The position numbers were made by a program, and so were the translations under genes. A stretch of 64,000 bases of DNA from Taklimakanibacter sp050246735 (GTDB lineage: Bacteria > Pseudomonadota > Alphaproteobacteria > Rhizobiales > Aestuariivirgaceae): the NCBI GenBank assembly GCA_050246735.1, contig JBFWVM010000020.1, positions 1-64,000 of the forward strand, written 5' to 3'. The notes beneath the pieces are model-generated. The model ran no database searches. It saw only the letters and a program-made list of their open reading frames with translations, and was not told the DNA's origin. Shown here piece by piece: positions 35,254 to 44,136 of the stretch. The first letter of the stretch is position 1, and every line of letters begins with the position of its first letter.

Positions 35254-36213
35254 TTACTCGGTCGCCTTCGCGTCCTTGTATTCGATGAAGGCATTGCGCC
35301 GCAGCTCGCGCATATAGCGCTCTTCGTAGACGTCGTATTTCTTGTTGGTGAGCATCATCTCGACCTGCTGGCGCGTCGGCTTCTCGGGAGAGATGCTCTT
35401 CCTGCCGCAGAAGGCGATCAGCTGGATGCCGTGCTGGCTGCGGGCCGGGCCGACGATGCCTCCCGGACCAGCCTTGTCGAGCGCCGCCTTGAGCTGTTTC
35501 GGCAGCTTGTGCCCATCGGCCTGCAAGCGCTTGCCGATATGCACGTTGTAGATGCCGCTGGCGGCCTTGCGGGCGCTGCCGCAGCCCTTGAAGGCCCGGC
35601 GATACTGGGCGGCGTCCGCCGCGCGCGCGACGAACAGTTGCTGCGCCATGGCTTCGCTCGTCTTCTCCACCGGCATCTCGATCTCCAGGATCTCATAGAC
35701 GGTGACCGGCTGCAGCCGCGGATCCCTCAGCAACTCCTGATATTTCTTGTCGACTTCCGCCTGGTCGACATCGACCTTCACCTTGAACTTCCCGCTGATC
35801 AGCCGGTTGAAGGAGATCTGCGCGGCGACGACCCTGCGCAGGGCGGCCATGGACGAGCCTTTGGCCTTGAGCTGGGCGGCGAGCCCCTTGGCGTCGGTAT
35901 TGGATCCCTTGGCCATCTTGTCGATCTGGGCGTCGACCGTCTTGTCGTTGGGCACGGCATTGTATTTCTTGGCTTCGGCGAGCTTGATCACGTCGTCGAT
36001 CAGGTTCTGGAGCGCGCGCTTGCGCAGCTCGGCCGCGCTGCCCTGGCTGCGCCAGATGATGGTGTTGAGCTTGATCCGCTGCTCGACGTCGTAGCTGGTG
36101 ATCGGGATGTCGTTGACGGTGACCAGCACCCCCTGGCCTTCGGCCAGCACGGTCGCCGGAGATGCGAATGCGCAAGCGGCGAGTGCCGCGGCGAAAAGGA
36201 TTCCGATCTTCAT
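35254..36213 (-). CDS. surA: SurA-like periplasmic chaperone/PPIase
   Basis: A 319-residue exported protein. Signal peptide about 1-24 (TVLA|EG), then a SurA-type N-terminal helical domain beginning VTVNDIPITSYDVEQR, and a central region shaped like a parvulin domain (VYEILEIEMPV ... GGIVGPARSQHGIQLIAFCGRK). Only one such domain fits the length; E. coli SurA has two. It follows lptD, the main client class being outer-membrane beta-barrels. Whether the prolyl isomerase activity survives is uncertain. Transcribed from the promoter at 36288-36316. Confidence 0.85.
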   Translation of the reverse strand: MKIGILFAAALAACAFASPATVLAEGQGVLVTVNDIPITSYDVEQRIKLNTIIWRSQGSAAELRKRALQNLIDDVIKLAEAKKYNAVPNDKTVDAQIDKMAKGSNTDAKGLAAQLKAKGSSMAALRRVVAAQISFNRLISGKFKVKVDVDQAEVDKKYQELLRDPRLQPVTVYEILEIEMPVEKTSEAMAQQLFVARAADAAQYRRAFKGCGSARKAASGIYNVHIGKRLQADGHKLPKQLKAALDKAGPGGIVGPARSQHGIQLIAFCGRKSISPEKPTRQQVEMMLTNKKYDVYEERYMRELRRNAFIEYKDAKATE

Positions 36214-36287
36214 AGTGGCATCAGCCTCTAGCGTGCTGCGCGGCGGGGGTGAACGGCCCGCCGCCGGAAAAATTGCGCCAAATCGGC

Positions 36288-36316
36288 ATTATACGGGAGC
36301 CGGCCCTTCTTGCCAA
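36288..36316 (-). promoter_or_regulatory. Sigma70-type promoter before surA
   Basis: On the minus strand TTGGCA (36316-36311), exactly 17 bp, TATAAT (36293-36288): a near-consensus housekeeping promoter about 75 bp before the surA ATG, in the gap after lptD. It should drive surA-rsmA-adh. Confidence 0.75.
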
Positions 36317-36342
36317 AGCCTTCGATCCTGGCGGCACCGGTC

Positions 36343-38637
36343 CTAGAGGTTGGGCAGGGGGTCCTCGCCGCCGAGCGATTTGAGATCGATCGAGAACAGA
36401 ACGGAGCGGTCAACCTTCTCATCCTCATCCGCATGGTCCTCTTCGTAGAAAATGCGGAAATTGAAGCAATCGCAATTGTAGCCGAAACCGATCGTATCCC
36501 TGAGCAGCTTGCTCTCTTCGAGATCGTAGCGCACTCCGCCATAGAGACTCCAGCCGCCGTAGAAGTTCCAGCCGAAGCTGCCCCAGACCTGCTCTTCGTT
36601 GTCGTCGCGGTCCACATGCGGATCGGCATCGAGGCTCGCATAGGAGATTGACCCGGAAAACCTGTCGAAATTGAGGCTCAGGGCCGCCTCCTGGACGTTG
36701 ATGTCGGAGAAGTCCTCCTCGAAACGGGCCTGGTAGGAGAGCCGGACGCTGTCCCAGGGCTGCCAGGCGATGGCGCCGACGAGATCTGAGCTCGTGCCCT
36801 CGAGGCCCGAGTCCTCGTAGAAGCTGTTCTCCCCGGCGACATGGAAGGACTCGCCGAAGCTCGCGCGCAGGAAGCCGCCATTCTGGGACAGGAAGGTGTA
36901 GAGCAGGCCGGCATTGACGCGCGTTCCGCCTTCATAGCGGTCGAGCCCGGTGAAGCGGTCGTGCAGGAACAGGCTCGTTGCGTCGAAACTCACGTTGATC
37001 GAGTCTTCGTTGCCGATGTCGTCCTCGTCGTCTTCGTCGGTCGACGCGATGACCTGGGCGACGGGCGTCAGGATATGCTGCCCGCCCTGGGTGTCGGCGA
37101 GGAACGGCCAGCGGACGTCGACGCCCGCCGTCGGCTGGAAGCGCGTGGTCGTTTCGGTGTCTTCCGTGAGGCCGTTGTCGTCGGGAAGGTTCTCCGTGAT
37201 GTAGAGGTCGCCGCGCAGGTTGCCGAAGGGCGTGATCACCTGGCCCATGCCGTTGATGATCCGGCGCTGCCAGGTGAGGTTGGCGACGCCGCGCGTCTGG
37301 TCGGTGCCGAGATTCGTGTCGCGCAGGTTCACGCGCGGGTCGAGGCCGAAGATCGAATCCCCGCGATGGAGGCTGTAGAAGTTCCAGTCATAGCCGAACT
37401 CGCCGCCGAGCACCGGCTGGTCGAACGTGTAGCTGTGCTGGATGTAGGGAACGGCGGTCGGGAAGAAATCCTCCTCGTCGTCGTCGTCGAGAGGTTCGAA
37501 ATTCAGGGCCTGTGCCGAGAAGTAGTTGCGGCCGCGCAAGCCGGCTATGTAGACGCGGTTCTCCGCCTCGTTGCGGCCGTCGATCTTGTATTTGTCCAGG
37601 AACGTCTCGTCGCTGACGATGGTGCCGTCCCATCCCCAGTTCCAATACCGGTTGAGGGAAAATTTGCCTTCGCTGCGCGCCCCCCCGCGCCAGCGCGTGT
37701 CGCCGGGCGAGGGCTGGTCCTTGTCGAGCTGATATATGCCGGCCGCGTCGACGTAATAGCTGCCGTTGGCGAGGCGGTGCCGCCACTGCGCCCGCGCCAG
37801 GACACCCTGGTCGGAGGTGATGACCGGCCGGAACGTGACGTCGTAATTGGGCGCGAGATTCCAGAAATAAGGGGTCTCGACTCCCACGCCATAGACGCCG
37901 GCATAGCTGAATTTCGGCGTGAGGAAGCCGGTCCGGCGCTTAACCGTCGGATCGGGATGGGAGAAATAGGGCAGCGTGATGAGGTCGTGGCCGCCGAATT
38001 CGAAAGTGGCGTCGCGATGGTAGATGACGCCTTCCCGCTCATTGTGCGTCACCTCGCGGGATTTGAGCTGCCACAGCGGCCTGCCGTCCGACATCGTGCA
38101 GGTCTTGCATGCGGTGTAGACGACATGTTCGTAGACGGTGAGATAGCCGTCCTGGCGCGTCGCGTAGTCGGCGGTGATCGTGGCGTCGTTGGTCAGGAGC
38201 AGGCGCAGATGCTCGGCGAACCCGTCCTTGAAATTGTTCATGAGCTGGGCGCGCTCGGCTTCCAATATGTTGCCGGTGGGCTCGGTGAGCCTGACCTCGC
38301 CGACTGCCGTCATCTTGTCGTTGCGCTGATCGTAGGACACGCGCGTCGCGACCAGTTCGTACTTGCCGTAGGTGAGCACGACCTTGCCGATGGCGACGGC
38401 TATCTTGGTGCGCGCATCATAGGTGATCTTGTTGGCGACGACATTGACGCGCGTGCCCTTGGGCGGCGTCTTGATCTTGTCGTCGCGCTTGTCGCCGGTC
38501 GCGGCGAACGCCGGCGGCTGCGGAGGGCAAAGCATCGTGGTCAGGCAGAGGCTCGCCGCGAGCAGCGCGGCAAACCGCAAGCTGCCGGGCAAATGCCCAG
38601 CCAGCGCCAGCCTTCCCCTTTGACGCCCCGTCGTCAT
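36343..38637 (-). CDS. lptD: LPS-assembly protein LptD
   Basis: The outer-membrane translocon that inserts lipopolysaccharide. It has 764 residues: signal region about 1-46, an LptA-like jellyroll (GTRVNVVANKITYD onward) and a long beta-barrel with DVRWPFL and the C-terminal LptD fold. Cysteines pair up as in known LptD: CKTC at 177-180 and CDC at 722-724, suggesting inter-domain disulfides. In many alphaproteobacteria lptG and lptF precede it, next to pepA. Here only 209 bp separate it from the divergent pepA, so those genes are absent from this locus. Confidence 0.93.
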   Translation of the reverse strand: MTTGRQRGRLALAGHLPGSLRFAALLAASLCLTTMLCPPQPPAFAATGDKRDDKIKTPPKGTRVNVVANKITYDARTKIAVAIGKVVLTYGKYELVATRVSYDQRNDKMTAVGEVRLTEPTGNILEAERAQLMNNFKDGFAEHLRLLLTNDATITADYATRQDGYLTVYEHVVYTACKTCTMSDGRPLWQLKSREVTHNEREGVIYHRDATFEFGGHDLITLPYFSHPDPTVKRRTGFLTPKFSYAGVYGVGVETPYFWNLAPNYDVTFRPVITSDQGVLARAQWRHRLANGSYYVDAAGIYQLDKDQPSPGDTRWRGGARSEGKFSLNRYWNWGWDGTIVSDETFLDKYKIDGRNEAENRVYIAGLRGRNYFSAQALNFEPLDDDDEEDFFPTAVPYIQHSYTFDQPVLGGEFGYDWNFYSLHRGDSIFGLDPRVNLRDTNLGTDQTRGVANLTWQRRIINGMGQVITPFGNLRGDLYITENLPDDNGLTEDTETTTRFQPTAGVDVRWPFLADTQGGQHILTPVAQVIASTDEDDEDDIGNEDSINVSFDATSLFLHDRFTGLDRYEGGTRVNAGLLYTFLSQNGGFLRASFGESFHVAGENSFYEDSGLEGTSSDLVGAIAWQPWDSVRLSYQARFEEDFSDINVQEAALSLNFDRFSGSISYASLDADPHVDRDDNEEQVWGSFGWNFYGGWSLYGGVRYDLEESKLLRDTIGFGYNCDCFNFRIFYEEDHADEDEKVDRSVLFSIDLKSLGGEDPLPNL

Positions 38638-38846
38638 GTATCCCGCTTGCTGACCAGTAACCTAGTTTTACACTTTCTTAACCCGTTTGATCGGGTCCGC
38701 AAAGTGCTTTTGCATGTCTCAATGTAACCGCGCTTGCGGCAAGCCCAAGGCAGGAAAATTGCATAATTAACAAACGATTACCACTGTTGAATGGCATCGG
38801 CCCTGAGGCTAAAGGAGAAAGCTCGAAATCCTCGTCAGGACACCCC
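38638..38846. promoter_or_regulatory. AT-richer divergent promoter region lptD/pepA
   Basis: This gap is visibly AT-richer than its flanks and must hold promoters for both genes. CATAAT at 38762-38767 could be a -10 for pepA, but no -35 sits at the right distance. The side facing lptD has GTGTAAAAC and GGTTAC. I cannot assign sites with confidence. Confidence 0.4.
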
Positions 38847-40331
38847 ATGGACATTGCATTCGCTGCGCCCGGACAGCTAAAATCCGGCGTCTTGGTCATA
38901 TTTTGCCCGGAGAGCAGGGTGCTCGAAGGCGTGGCGGCCGATATCGACAGGCGCAGCGGCGGACATGTTTCGCACGCCATCAAGGCCATAGATTTCGAAG
39001 CCAAGCGCGAGCAGATCCTCGATCTGGTGGCGCCGCAGAAGCTGAGCCTCCGGCGAATCATCGTGGCCGGCCTCGGCGACCCGGCCAAGATCACCGCCCG
39101 CGAGATCGAGCTCCTGGGCGGGGCCGTCGCCGGCTACCTCCAGTCGGCCAAGGTGGAGGTGGCCGCCATCGCCGCCGATATTGCGACGGAAAAAGCCGAT
39201 GCTGCGGAATTTGCTGCTCTTCTCGCCTCGGGCGCAAGGCTCAGGGTCTACAGCTTCGACCGCTACAAGTCCAAGAAGCCGGCCAACGGCAAGGCGCTCC
39301 GGTCCCTGAGCGTCCTCACCGCGCAGGCGGCCGGGGCGAAGAGGGCGTTCGCCGCTTATGACGCCGTGGCCGAGGGCGTCCATTTCGCCCGCGACCTCGT
39401 CAACGAGCCGGCCAACAAGCTCAATCCCGTCGAGTTCGCCGCCCGCGTGAAGGCCAAAGGCAAAGCCGGCCTCGTCGTCGAGGTCCTGGATCCCGCCCGG
39501 ATGAGGAAGCTCGGCATGGGCGCGCTGCTCGGCGTGGCGCAGGGCTCGGCGAACGAGCCGCGTCTCGTCGTCATGCGCTGGCAGGGCGGCGCGAGAGCCG
39601 CGAAGCCCGTGGCCTTCGTCGGCAAGGGCGTCACCTTCGACACCGGCGGCATCTCGATCAAGCCGGCGGCGGGAATGGAGGACATGAAGGGTGACATGGG
39701 CGGTGCGGCCTGCGTCGCCGGCCTCATGCTGGCGCTCGCCCGCCGCAAGGCCAGGGTCAACGCCGTCGGCATCATCGGCCTCGTCGAGAACATGCCCGAC
39801 GGAAAGGCGCAGCGCCCCGGCGACATCGTGACGTCGATGTCGGGCAAGACCATCGCCGTCCTCAACACCGATGCCGAGGGCCGTCTCGTCCTCGCCGATG
39901 CCCTGTGGTATTGCCAGGACCGCTTCCGGCCGCAATTCATGGTCGATCTCGCGACCCTGACCGGCGCCATCATTGTGGCGCTCGGCAAGGAACATGCCGG
40001 CCTGTTCTCCAACAACGACGAGCTGGCCCGGCGGCTCTATGACCAGGGACTCGCGACCGGCGAGAAGGTCTGGCGCATGCCGCTGGCGCCCGAATACGAC
40101 AAGCTGATCGACTTCGAGGTCGCCGACATGAAGAACATCGGCGGGCGCAATGCCGGGTCCATCACCGCCGCGCAGTTCCTGCAGCGCTTCGTGAACGACG
40201 TGCCCTGGGCGCATCTCGACATCGCGGGAACGGCCATGGATTCGGGGCGGACGGCGATCAACCACAGCTGGGGATCGGGTTGGGGCGTGCGCCTGCTCAA
40301 CCGGCTGGTCGCCGATCATTACGAGGCATGA
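38847..40331 (+). CDS. pepA: Leucyl aminopeptidase
   Basis: A cytosolic M17 metallo-aminopeptidase, usually hexameric, that removes N-terminal residues; PepA can also bind DNA in some bacteria. 494 residues. Metal and active-site regions: GKGVTFDTGGISIKP, MKGDMGGAA and the signature NTDAEGRLVLADAL. I start at the ATG at 38847, preceded by AGGACACCCC. Convergent with the ATP-grasp gene, 9 bp apart. Confidence 0.96.
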   Translation: MDIAFAAPGQLKSGVLVIFCPESRVLEGVAADIDRRSGGHVSHAIKAIDFEAKREQILDLVAPQKLSLRRIIVAGLGDPAKITAREIELLGGAVAGYLQSAKVEVAAIAADIATEKADAAEFAALLASGARLRVYSFDRYKSKKPANGKALRSLSVLTAQAAGAKRAFAAYDAVAEGVHFARDLVNEPANKLNPVEFAARVKAKGKAGLVVEVLDPARMRKLGMGALLGVAQGSANEPRLVVMRWQGGARAAKPVAFVGKGVTFDTGGISIKPAAGMEDMKGDMGGAACVAGLMLALARRKARVNAVGIIGLVENMPDGKAQRPGDIVTSMSGKTIAVLNTDAEGRLVLADALWYCQDRFRPQFMVDLATLTGAIIVALGKEHAGLFSNNDELARRLYDQGLATGEKVWRMPLAPEYDKLIDFEVADMKNIGGRNAGSITAAQFLQRFVNDVPWAHLDIAGTAMDSGRTAINHSWGSGWGVRLLNRLVADHYEA

Positions 40332-40340
40332 GCCGGCCTG

Positions 40341-41324
40341 TCACGCCGCAAGCGTCGCGGTCTTCTCGGCCAGGGCCTTCGCAACGATATCGAAGGCGCC
40401 GTACTGCTCCATGAGCATCCGCCGTGCCAGCTGATGGGCGCGCCGGATTCCGTTTGCCGGGGCATTGCCGAATTCGAGCCGGAGATTCTCCCCGCCTTTC
40501 GATGAGAAATGCCAGGTATTGCCGCCGGGATTGCATTCGAGAACATGGAGCTCCCGCGTCGCCGCGTCTCGAATCAGGTCGCAACCCAGGATGGGGTGGT
40601 CGGGAAACTGGCCGTGGACCCTTTCCGCCAGGCGGCGGATGTCGGCGTCCTTCACCAGCTGGCGATGCTTCGGACGCCCCTGGGTGGCGATCACGGTGCG
40701 TTCGATCTCGCTGTCGGGCGCGGTGAGGTCGCAGCGCGGCGTCTTCAGGCTCGAATGCCATGAATAGATGATCCTGCCGAAGAATGTCTGGATCCGGTAG
40801 TATCCGGGATGGCGGCCGGTATCGATGAACTTCTGCACCAGATAGCCCTCGCGCGCCTCGTGGATGGGGTGATCGGGAGGGAAGTCCCGGGGTTCCATCC
40901 GTTCGAGCCGGTGGCGCCTGAAGAGCTGGATGCCGAGTCCCCTGGATGTGAGATCGAGGTCCATGGGCTTGATCAGGACGAACTCGCCGAAGAGCAGCGG
41001 ATCGAGTGTCATTCCGAAACGGAAGGGCAGCATCGGCGGCGCGGGTATGCCGGCCTTGCGGAAGATCTCGTTCTGGGCGAGCTTCTCGACCTGTGTGTTC
41101 TTGAGCACCGTGCCGCGCCTGACCTGCAGCCTGAACTCAGGGGTGAGCGCCACGACGAGGGTGGGCCACATCCAGGCGAGGCTCGGCAATTGCGCCATCG
41201 AGCTGCTGGCCAATGCGTAGACGGTGATGTCCCTGTCGATCGCCGTTACCTTCCGCGCGATCTCCTTGAAGTCCTTCTCATATTCGGGACCTCGATGGAT
41301 GAGGATCAGGTTTCGCTTGGACAT
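40341..41324 (-). CDS. ATP-grasp-fold protein of unknown function
   Basis: A 327-residue protein I do not recognise as a named enzyme. The C-terminal half looks like an ATP-grasp domain: FVLIKPMDLDLTSRGLG as the nucleotide Lys strand, GYLVQKFIDTG as hinge, and HVLECNPGGNTWHF with the Glu/Asn metal ligands. The N-terminal part (LILIHRGPEYEKDF) could be a preATP-grasp domain. It might join a carboxylate to an amine, but the substrate is unknown. AGGCGGAG precedes the ATG. Confidence 0.65.
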   Translation of the reverse strand: MSKRNLILIHRGPEYEKDFKEIARKVTAIDRDITVYALASSSMAQLPSLAWMWPTLVVALTPEFRLQVRRGTVLKNTQVEKLAQNEIFRKAGIPAPPMLPFRFGMTLDPLLFGEFVLIKPMDLDLTSRGLGIQLFRRHRLERMEPRDFPPDHPIHEAREGYLVQKFIDTGRHPGYYRIQTFFGRIIYSWHSSLKTPRCDLTAPDSEIERTVIATQGRPKHRQLVKDADIRRLAERVHGQFPDHPILGCDLIRDAATRELHVLECNPGGNTWHFSSKGGENLRLEFGNAPANGIRRAHQLARRMLMEQYGAFDIVAKALAEKTATLAA

Positions 41325-41349
41325 CGCTCCGCCTGCAGCCCGAGCCGGC

Positions 41350-41820
41350 TCAGTCCGATTTCGTGCCCACCCGGTTCAGATAGGCCCTGATGGCGTGATA
41401 GTAGTTGACCAGGGCTTCCTTGTAGAGGGCCTGGGCCTTGGCGAAATCGGCCTCGCCGATGCGATGCCGCTTGAGCTCGTGCAGGACTGTCTTGTAGGAG
41501 CGTACCGCCTGGCGCCGGCCCTTTTCCACGAACCGCCGGTAGAGTTCGAGCTGCCAGGGAGAGGGCTCGCCCAGGGCGACTTCCCTGAGCGACATGCCGT
41601 TGAGCGCGTTCGTGCCTTTTGCCGCAGCACCCGTCCCCTCATAGTCGACGACGGCGGGACACATGCCGGGCTCGCGGCTGAACGCGGCGCAGACCGGCCT
41701 GCAGGACTGCGTCAGATCGGTGTCGCAGCAGTTGCAGAAACCCATCGCGGCGGACCGGCCGGACATTCCGAAACACGTCACCACCGTCAAGGCGGCCGCC
41801 AGCGCCCATAAACGCCTCAT
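41350..41820 (-). CDS. Small secreted Cys-rich protein
   Basis: A 156-residue protein of unknown function. I start at the ATG at 41820. Residues 1-25 form a signal peptide (RRLWALAAALTVVTCFG). Directly after comes GFCNCCDTD and six Cys within about 27 residues (C-x-CC ... C ... C ... C), suggesting disulfides or a metal site in the periplasm. The C-terminal half is helical and Arg/Tyr-rich. It stands 25 bp from the ATP-grasp gene, on the same strand and upstream of it. Confidence 0.6.
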   Translation of the reverse strand: MRRLWALAAALTVVTCFGMSGRSAAMGFCNCCDTDLTQSCRPVCAAFSREPGMCPAVVDYEGTGAAAKGTNALNGMSLREVALGEPSPWQLELYRRFVEKGRRQAVRSYKTVLHELKRHRIGEADFAKAQALYKEALVNYYHAIRAYLNRVGTKSD

Positions 41821-41926
41821 CCCCAACCCCATTTGCCAAGTCTTCGTATTGCGCCTGACCTTAGCGGCAAAGTCGTCCGTCGCAAATACCGTTGACCGGC
41901 GGCGGGCGAGCCGCTTGGATGCGCCG

Positions 41927-42388
41927 GTGACCGACATTCTCTTCTATCACCTGGAGCGCCAGCCGCTCGAGCGCGTGCTCCCGCAGCTTGTCCAGCGCAC
42001 TCTGGAGCGCGGCTGGCGGGCCGTGATCGAGACCGATTCGGACGATCGCGTCGAGGCGCTGTCCGCCATGCTGTGGACCTATGCGGACGAGGCATTCCTG
42101 CCCAACGGCACCGCCAGGGACGGACATGCCGAGGACCAGCCGGTCTGGATCACCGCCGCTGACGACAATCCGAACGGGGCTTGTGTGCGCTTCTTCGTCG
42201 GCGGCGCCGAGCCTTCCGCCTATGACGGTCTCGAGCGGGTCGTGCTGCTTTTCGACGGCGCCGACGCCGACGCGGTCGAGCGCGCCCGGCGCATCTGGAA
42301 GGAGGCGAAGGGCCTGGGCCACGAAGTCAGCTATTGGCAGCAGGACGAGCGCGGGCGCTGGCAGAACAGGGCGCAGGGCTCGGCCTGA
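41927..42388 (+). CDS. holC: DNA polymerase III chi subunit
   Basis: HolC binds SSB and links the clamp loader to single-stranded DNA. The protein has 153 residues beginning VTDILFYHLERQPLERVLP; the middle FLPNGTARDGHAEDQPVWIT and VVLLFDGAD are typical. The start is a GTG at 41927; a TTG at 41915 is possible. pepA-holC neighbourhood is standard, although two minus-strand genes lie between them here. Confidence 0.9.
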   Translation: MTDILFYHLERQPLERVLPQLVQRTLERGWRAVIETDSDDRVEALSAMLWTYADEAFLPNGTARDGHAEDQPVWITAADDNPNGACVRFFVGGAEPSAYDGLERVVLLFDGADADAVERARRIWKEAKGLGHEVSYWQQDERGRWQNRAQGSA

Positions 42389-42445
42389 CCGCTCGCAAGG
42401 GCAGGATACCGATCCGGCGCGCGCCTGCGTCGGCCAGGCTCATCT

Positions 42446-42679
42446 GTGCCGAAGCGGCAGGGGGAGGGTCGCCGTCACCTTGATGCTTCGGTCGTCAGGA
42501 CTCTCTGTAAGGTCTATAAGAAAGTCGAGTCCGGGAATATACGCGATCGAGCATTTCTCGATGTACTCAAGGCGATCATGGTTCACAGGCGGATGCCGCT
42601 GGAAATCATCGACACACTGTTCGAATCCGGGCAAGCGGCGCCGGAATTGGGCGCTTTTTTCGCCCGGCCAGGAATATGA
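42446..42679 (+). CDS. Small protein coupled to HD phosphohydrolase
   Basis: A 77-residue frame starting with GTG. I do not recognise it. It is helical and Lys/Arg-rich, with VVRTLCKVYKKVESGN and FLDVLKAIMVHRR. Its stop overlaps the ATG of the HD gene (ATGA), which argues that it is real and co-expressed. It may be a regulator of the HD enzyme. Confidence 0.5.
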   Translation: MPKRQGEGRRHLDASVVRTLCKVYKKVESGNIRDRAFLDVLKAIMVHRRMPLEIIDTLFESGQAAPELGAFFARPGI

Positions 42680-44136
42680 GCCCGGGCATGCCTGATCCTG
42701 AGGGTGGAACGGAGGCGAAGAATCGCCGCATCCAGCGTCTGCGCGACCCGGTGCACGGCCTGATCGTATTCGAGGCCGGCGACGATCTCGACCAGTTGGC
42801 CTGGAGCCTGATCAATACGCCCGAATTCCAGCGCCTCCGCCGCATCCGCCAGCTTGGCGTGTCGGAATTCGTCTTTCCTGGCGCGACCCACACCCGCTTC
42901 GCCCATTCTATCGGCGTCTTTCACACCGCGCGGAACCTGATCCGGATCATCGAGCGCGAAATGCCGCGCAACGGCGAAAAGCCCGACAGGAGGCGCGAGC
43001 AGGTTGCCGTGATCGCCGCGCTGCTCCACGATCTGGGCCACGGTCCATTCAGCCACACTTTCGAGGGTGTCCTGGCGTCGCGCGCGATGGATAAGCGGCA
43101 TGAACAATGGACGGCGGATATCATCCGCAACCCGGATGGCGGCATCAAGCGCTTGCTGAGCGACTTCTGGAAGGAAGGCGATTTCAGCGAAGAGGTTGCC
43201 GGACTCCTGGAAGCGGATGATCCGAAGGATATCTACCATGCGGTCGTCTCCAGCTCCTTCGACGCCGATCGCTTGGACTATCTGCGGCGCGACCGCCTGA
43301 TGACCGGCACGGGAGCCGGCGCCATCGACTTCGACTGGCTCATGGAGCATGTCCGGGTAGGGTGGGTTCCCATCGAGGCGCCGGATGCAATGGACGGCGA
43401 GGAGCCGGTGCTCACCTTCTGTCTCGATGCCAAGGCGCTGCCCGCCGCCGAGCAGTTCCTTCTCGCCCGCTACACGCTCCACCAGCAGGTCTATCTCCAC
43501 AAGACCACGCGCTGCGTCGAGCACATGATCGCCAAGCTCTTGCGGGCGGTCGCGCGGCATGGCGGCGAGCCTGATACGGTCGGCGCCCTGACGGGATTGC
43601 CGGCGACCCATCCGCTCATCACATTCTTTGGAACCCGGCCTGATCTCGCGCCCGACGAGGGCAGACGGCTGGAGTTGGAGAAGCGGGCGCTGGCCAGCTA
43701 TCTCCTGCTCGACGACATGGCGATTATCGGCTCGCTCGACAAGATGCGGATGGCCGGCGACAAGGTGATTGCTGATCTGGCCGCGCGGCTGCAGGAGCGC
43801 CGGCTCTACAAGACTCTGGACCTCGCGCATTATGGCCAGGAAGAGGGCGTCCAGAGAAAGCATGCGCGGCGGATCGACCGGGTCTTCGCCGGGAAGATCG
43901 AGACCGAGGAGGTGATCAAGGACGAAGGAGCGTCGATAAGCATCTATACCCGGATCGGCGGGGACGATGAGCGGACCCACAAGAAGCTGCATATCGTCGA
44001 CGCGGGAAAGCCCGCGGAGATCACGCACCTGTCGCCTCTTGTCGAGACCCTGAAAGACAAGAAGACATATACGCGCTATTACTTCGAGGCCGAATCGGAC
44101 CGGGACGCCGCCCGCAACCCAAAGGGGAAGCCATGA
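42676..44136 (+). CDS. HD-domain phosphohydrolase (SAMHD1-like, COG1078)
   Basis: A 486-residue protein of the HD superfamily in the branch that includes bacterial YwfO/EF1143-type dNTP triphosphohydrolases related to SAMHD1. Metal residues: His77 in FAHSIG, His118-Asp119 in LLHDLGHGPFSH, and FDADRLDYLRRD. It probably hydrolyses dNTPs to nucleosides, though substrate cannot be fixed from sequence. It is second in a three-gene run with 4-bp overlaps on both sides. Confidence 0.87.
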   Translation: MSPGMPDPEGGTEAKNRRIQRLRDPVHGLIVFEAGDDLDQLAWSLINTPEFQRLRRIRQLGVSEFVFPGATHTRFAHSIGVFHTARNLIRIIEREMPRNGEKPDRRREQVAVIAALLHDLGHGPFSHTFEGVLASRAMDKRHEQWTADIIRNPDGGIKRLLSDFWKEGDFSEEVAGLLEADDPKDIYHAVVSSSFDADRLDYLRRDRLMTGTGAGAIDFDWLMEHVRVGWVPIEAPDAMDGEEPVLTFCLDAKALPAAEQFLLARYTLHQQVYLHKTTRCVEHMIAKLLRAVARHGGEPDTVGALTGLPATHPLITFFGTRPDLAPDEGRRLELEKRALASYLLLDDMAIIGSLDKMRMAGDKVIADLAARLQERRLYKTLDLAHYGQEEGVQRKHARRIDRVFAGKIETEEVIKDEGASISIYTRIGGDDERTHKKLHIVDAGKPAEITHLSPLVETLKDKKTYTRYYFEAESDRDAARNPKGKP

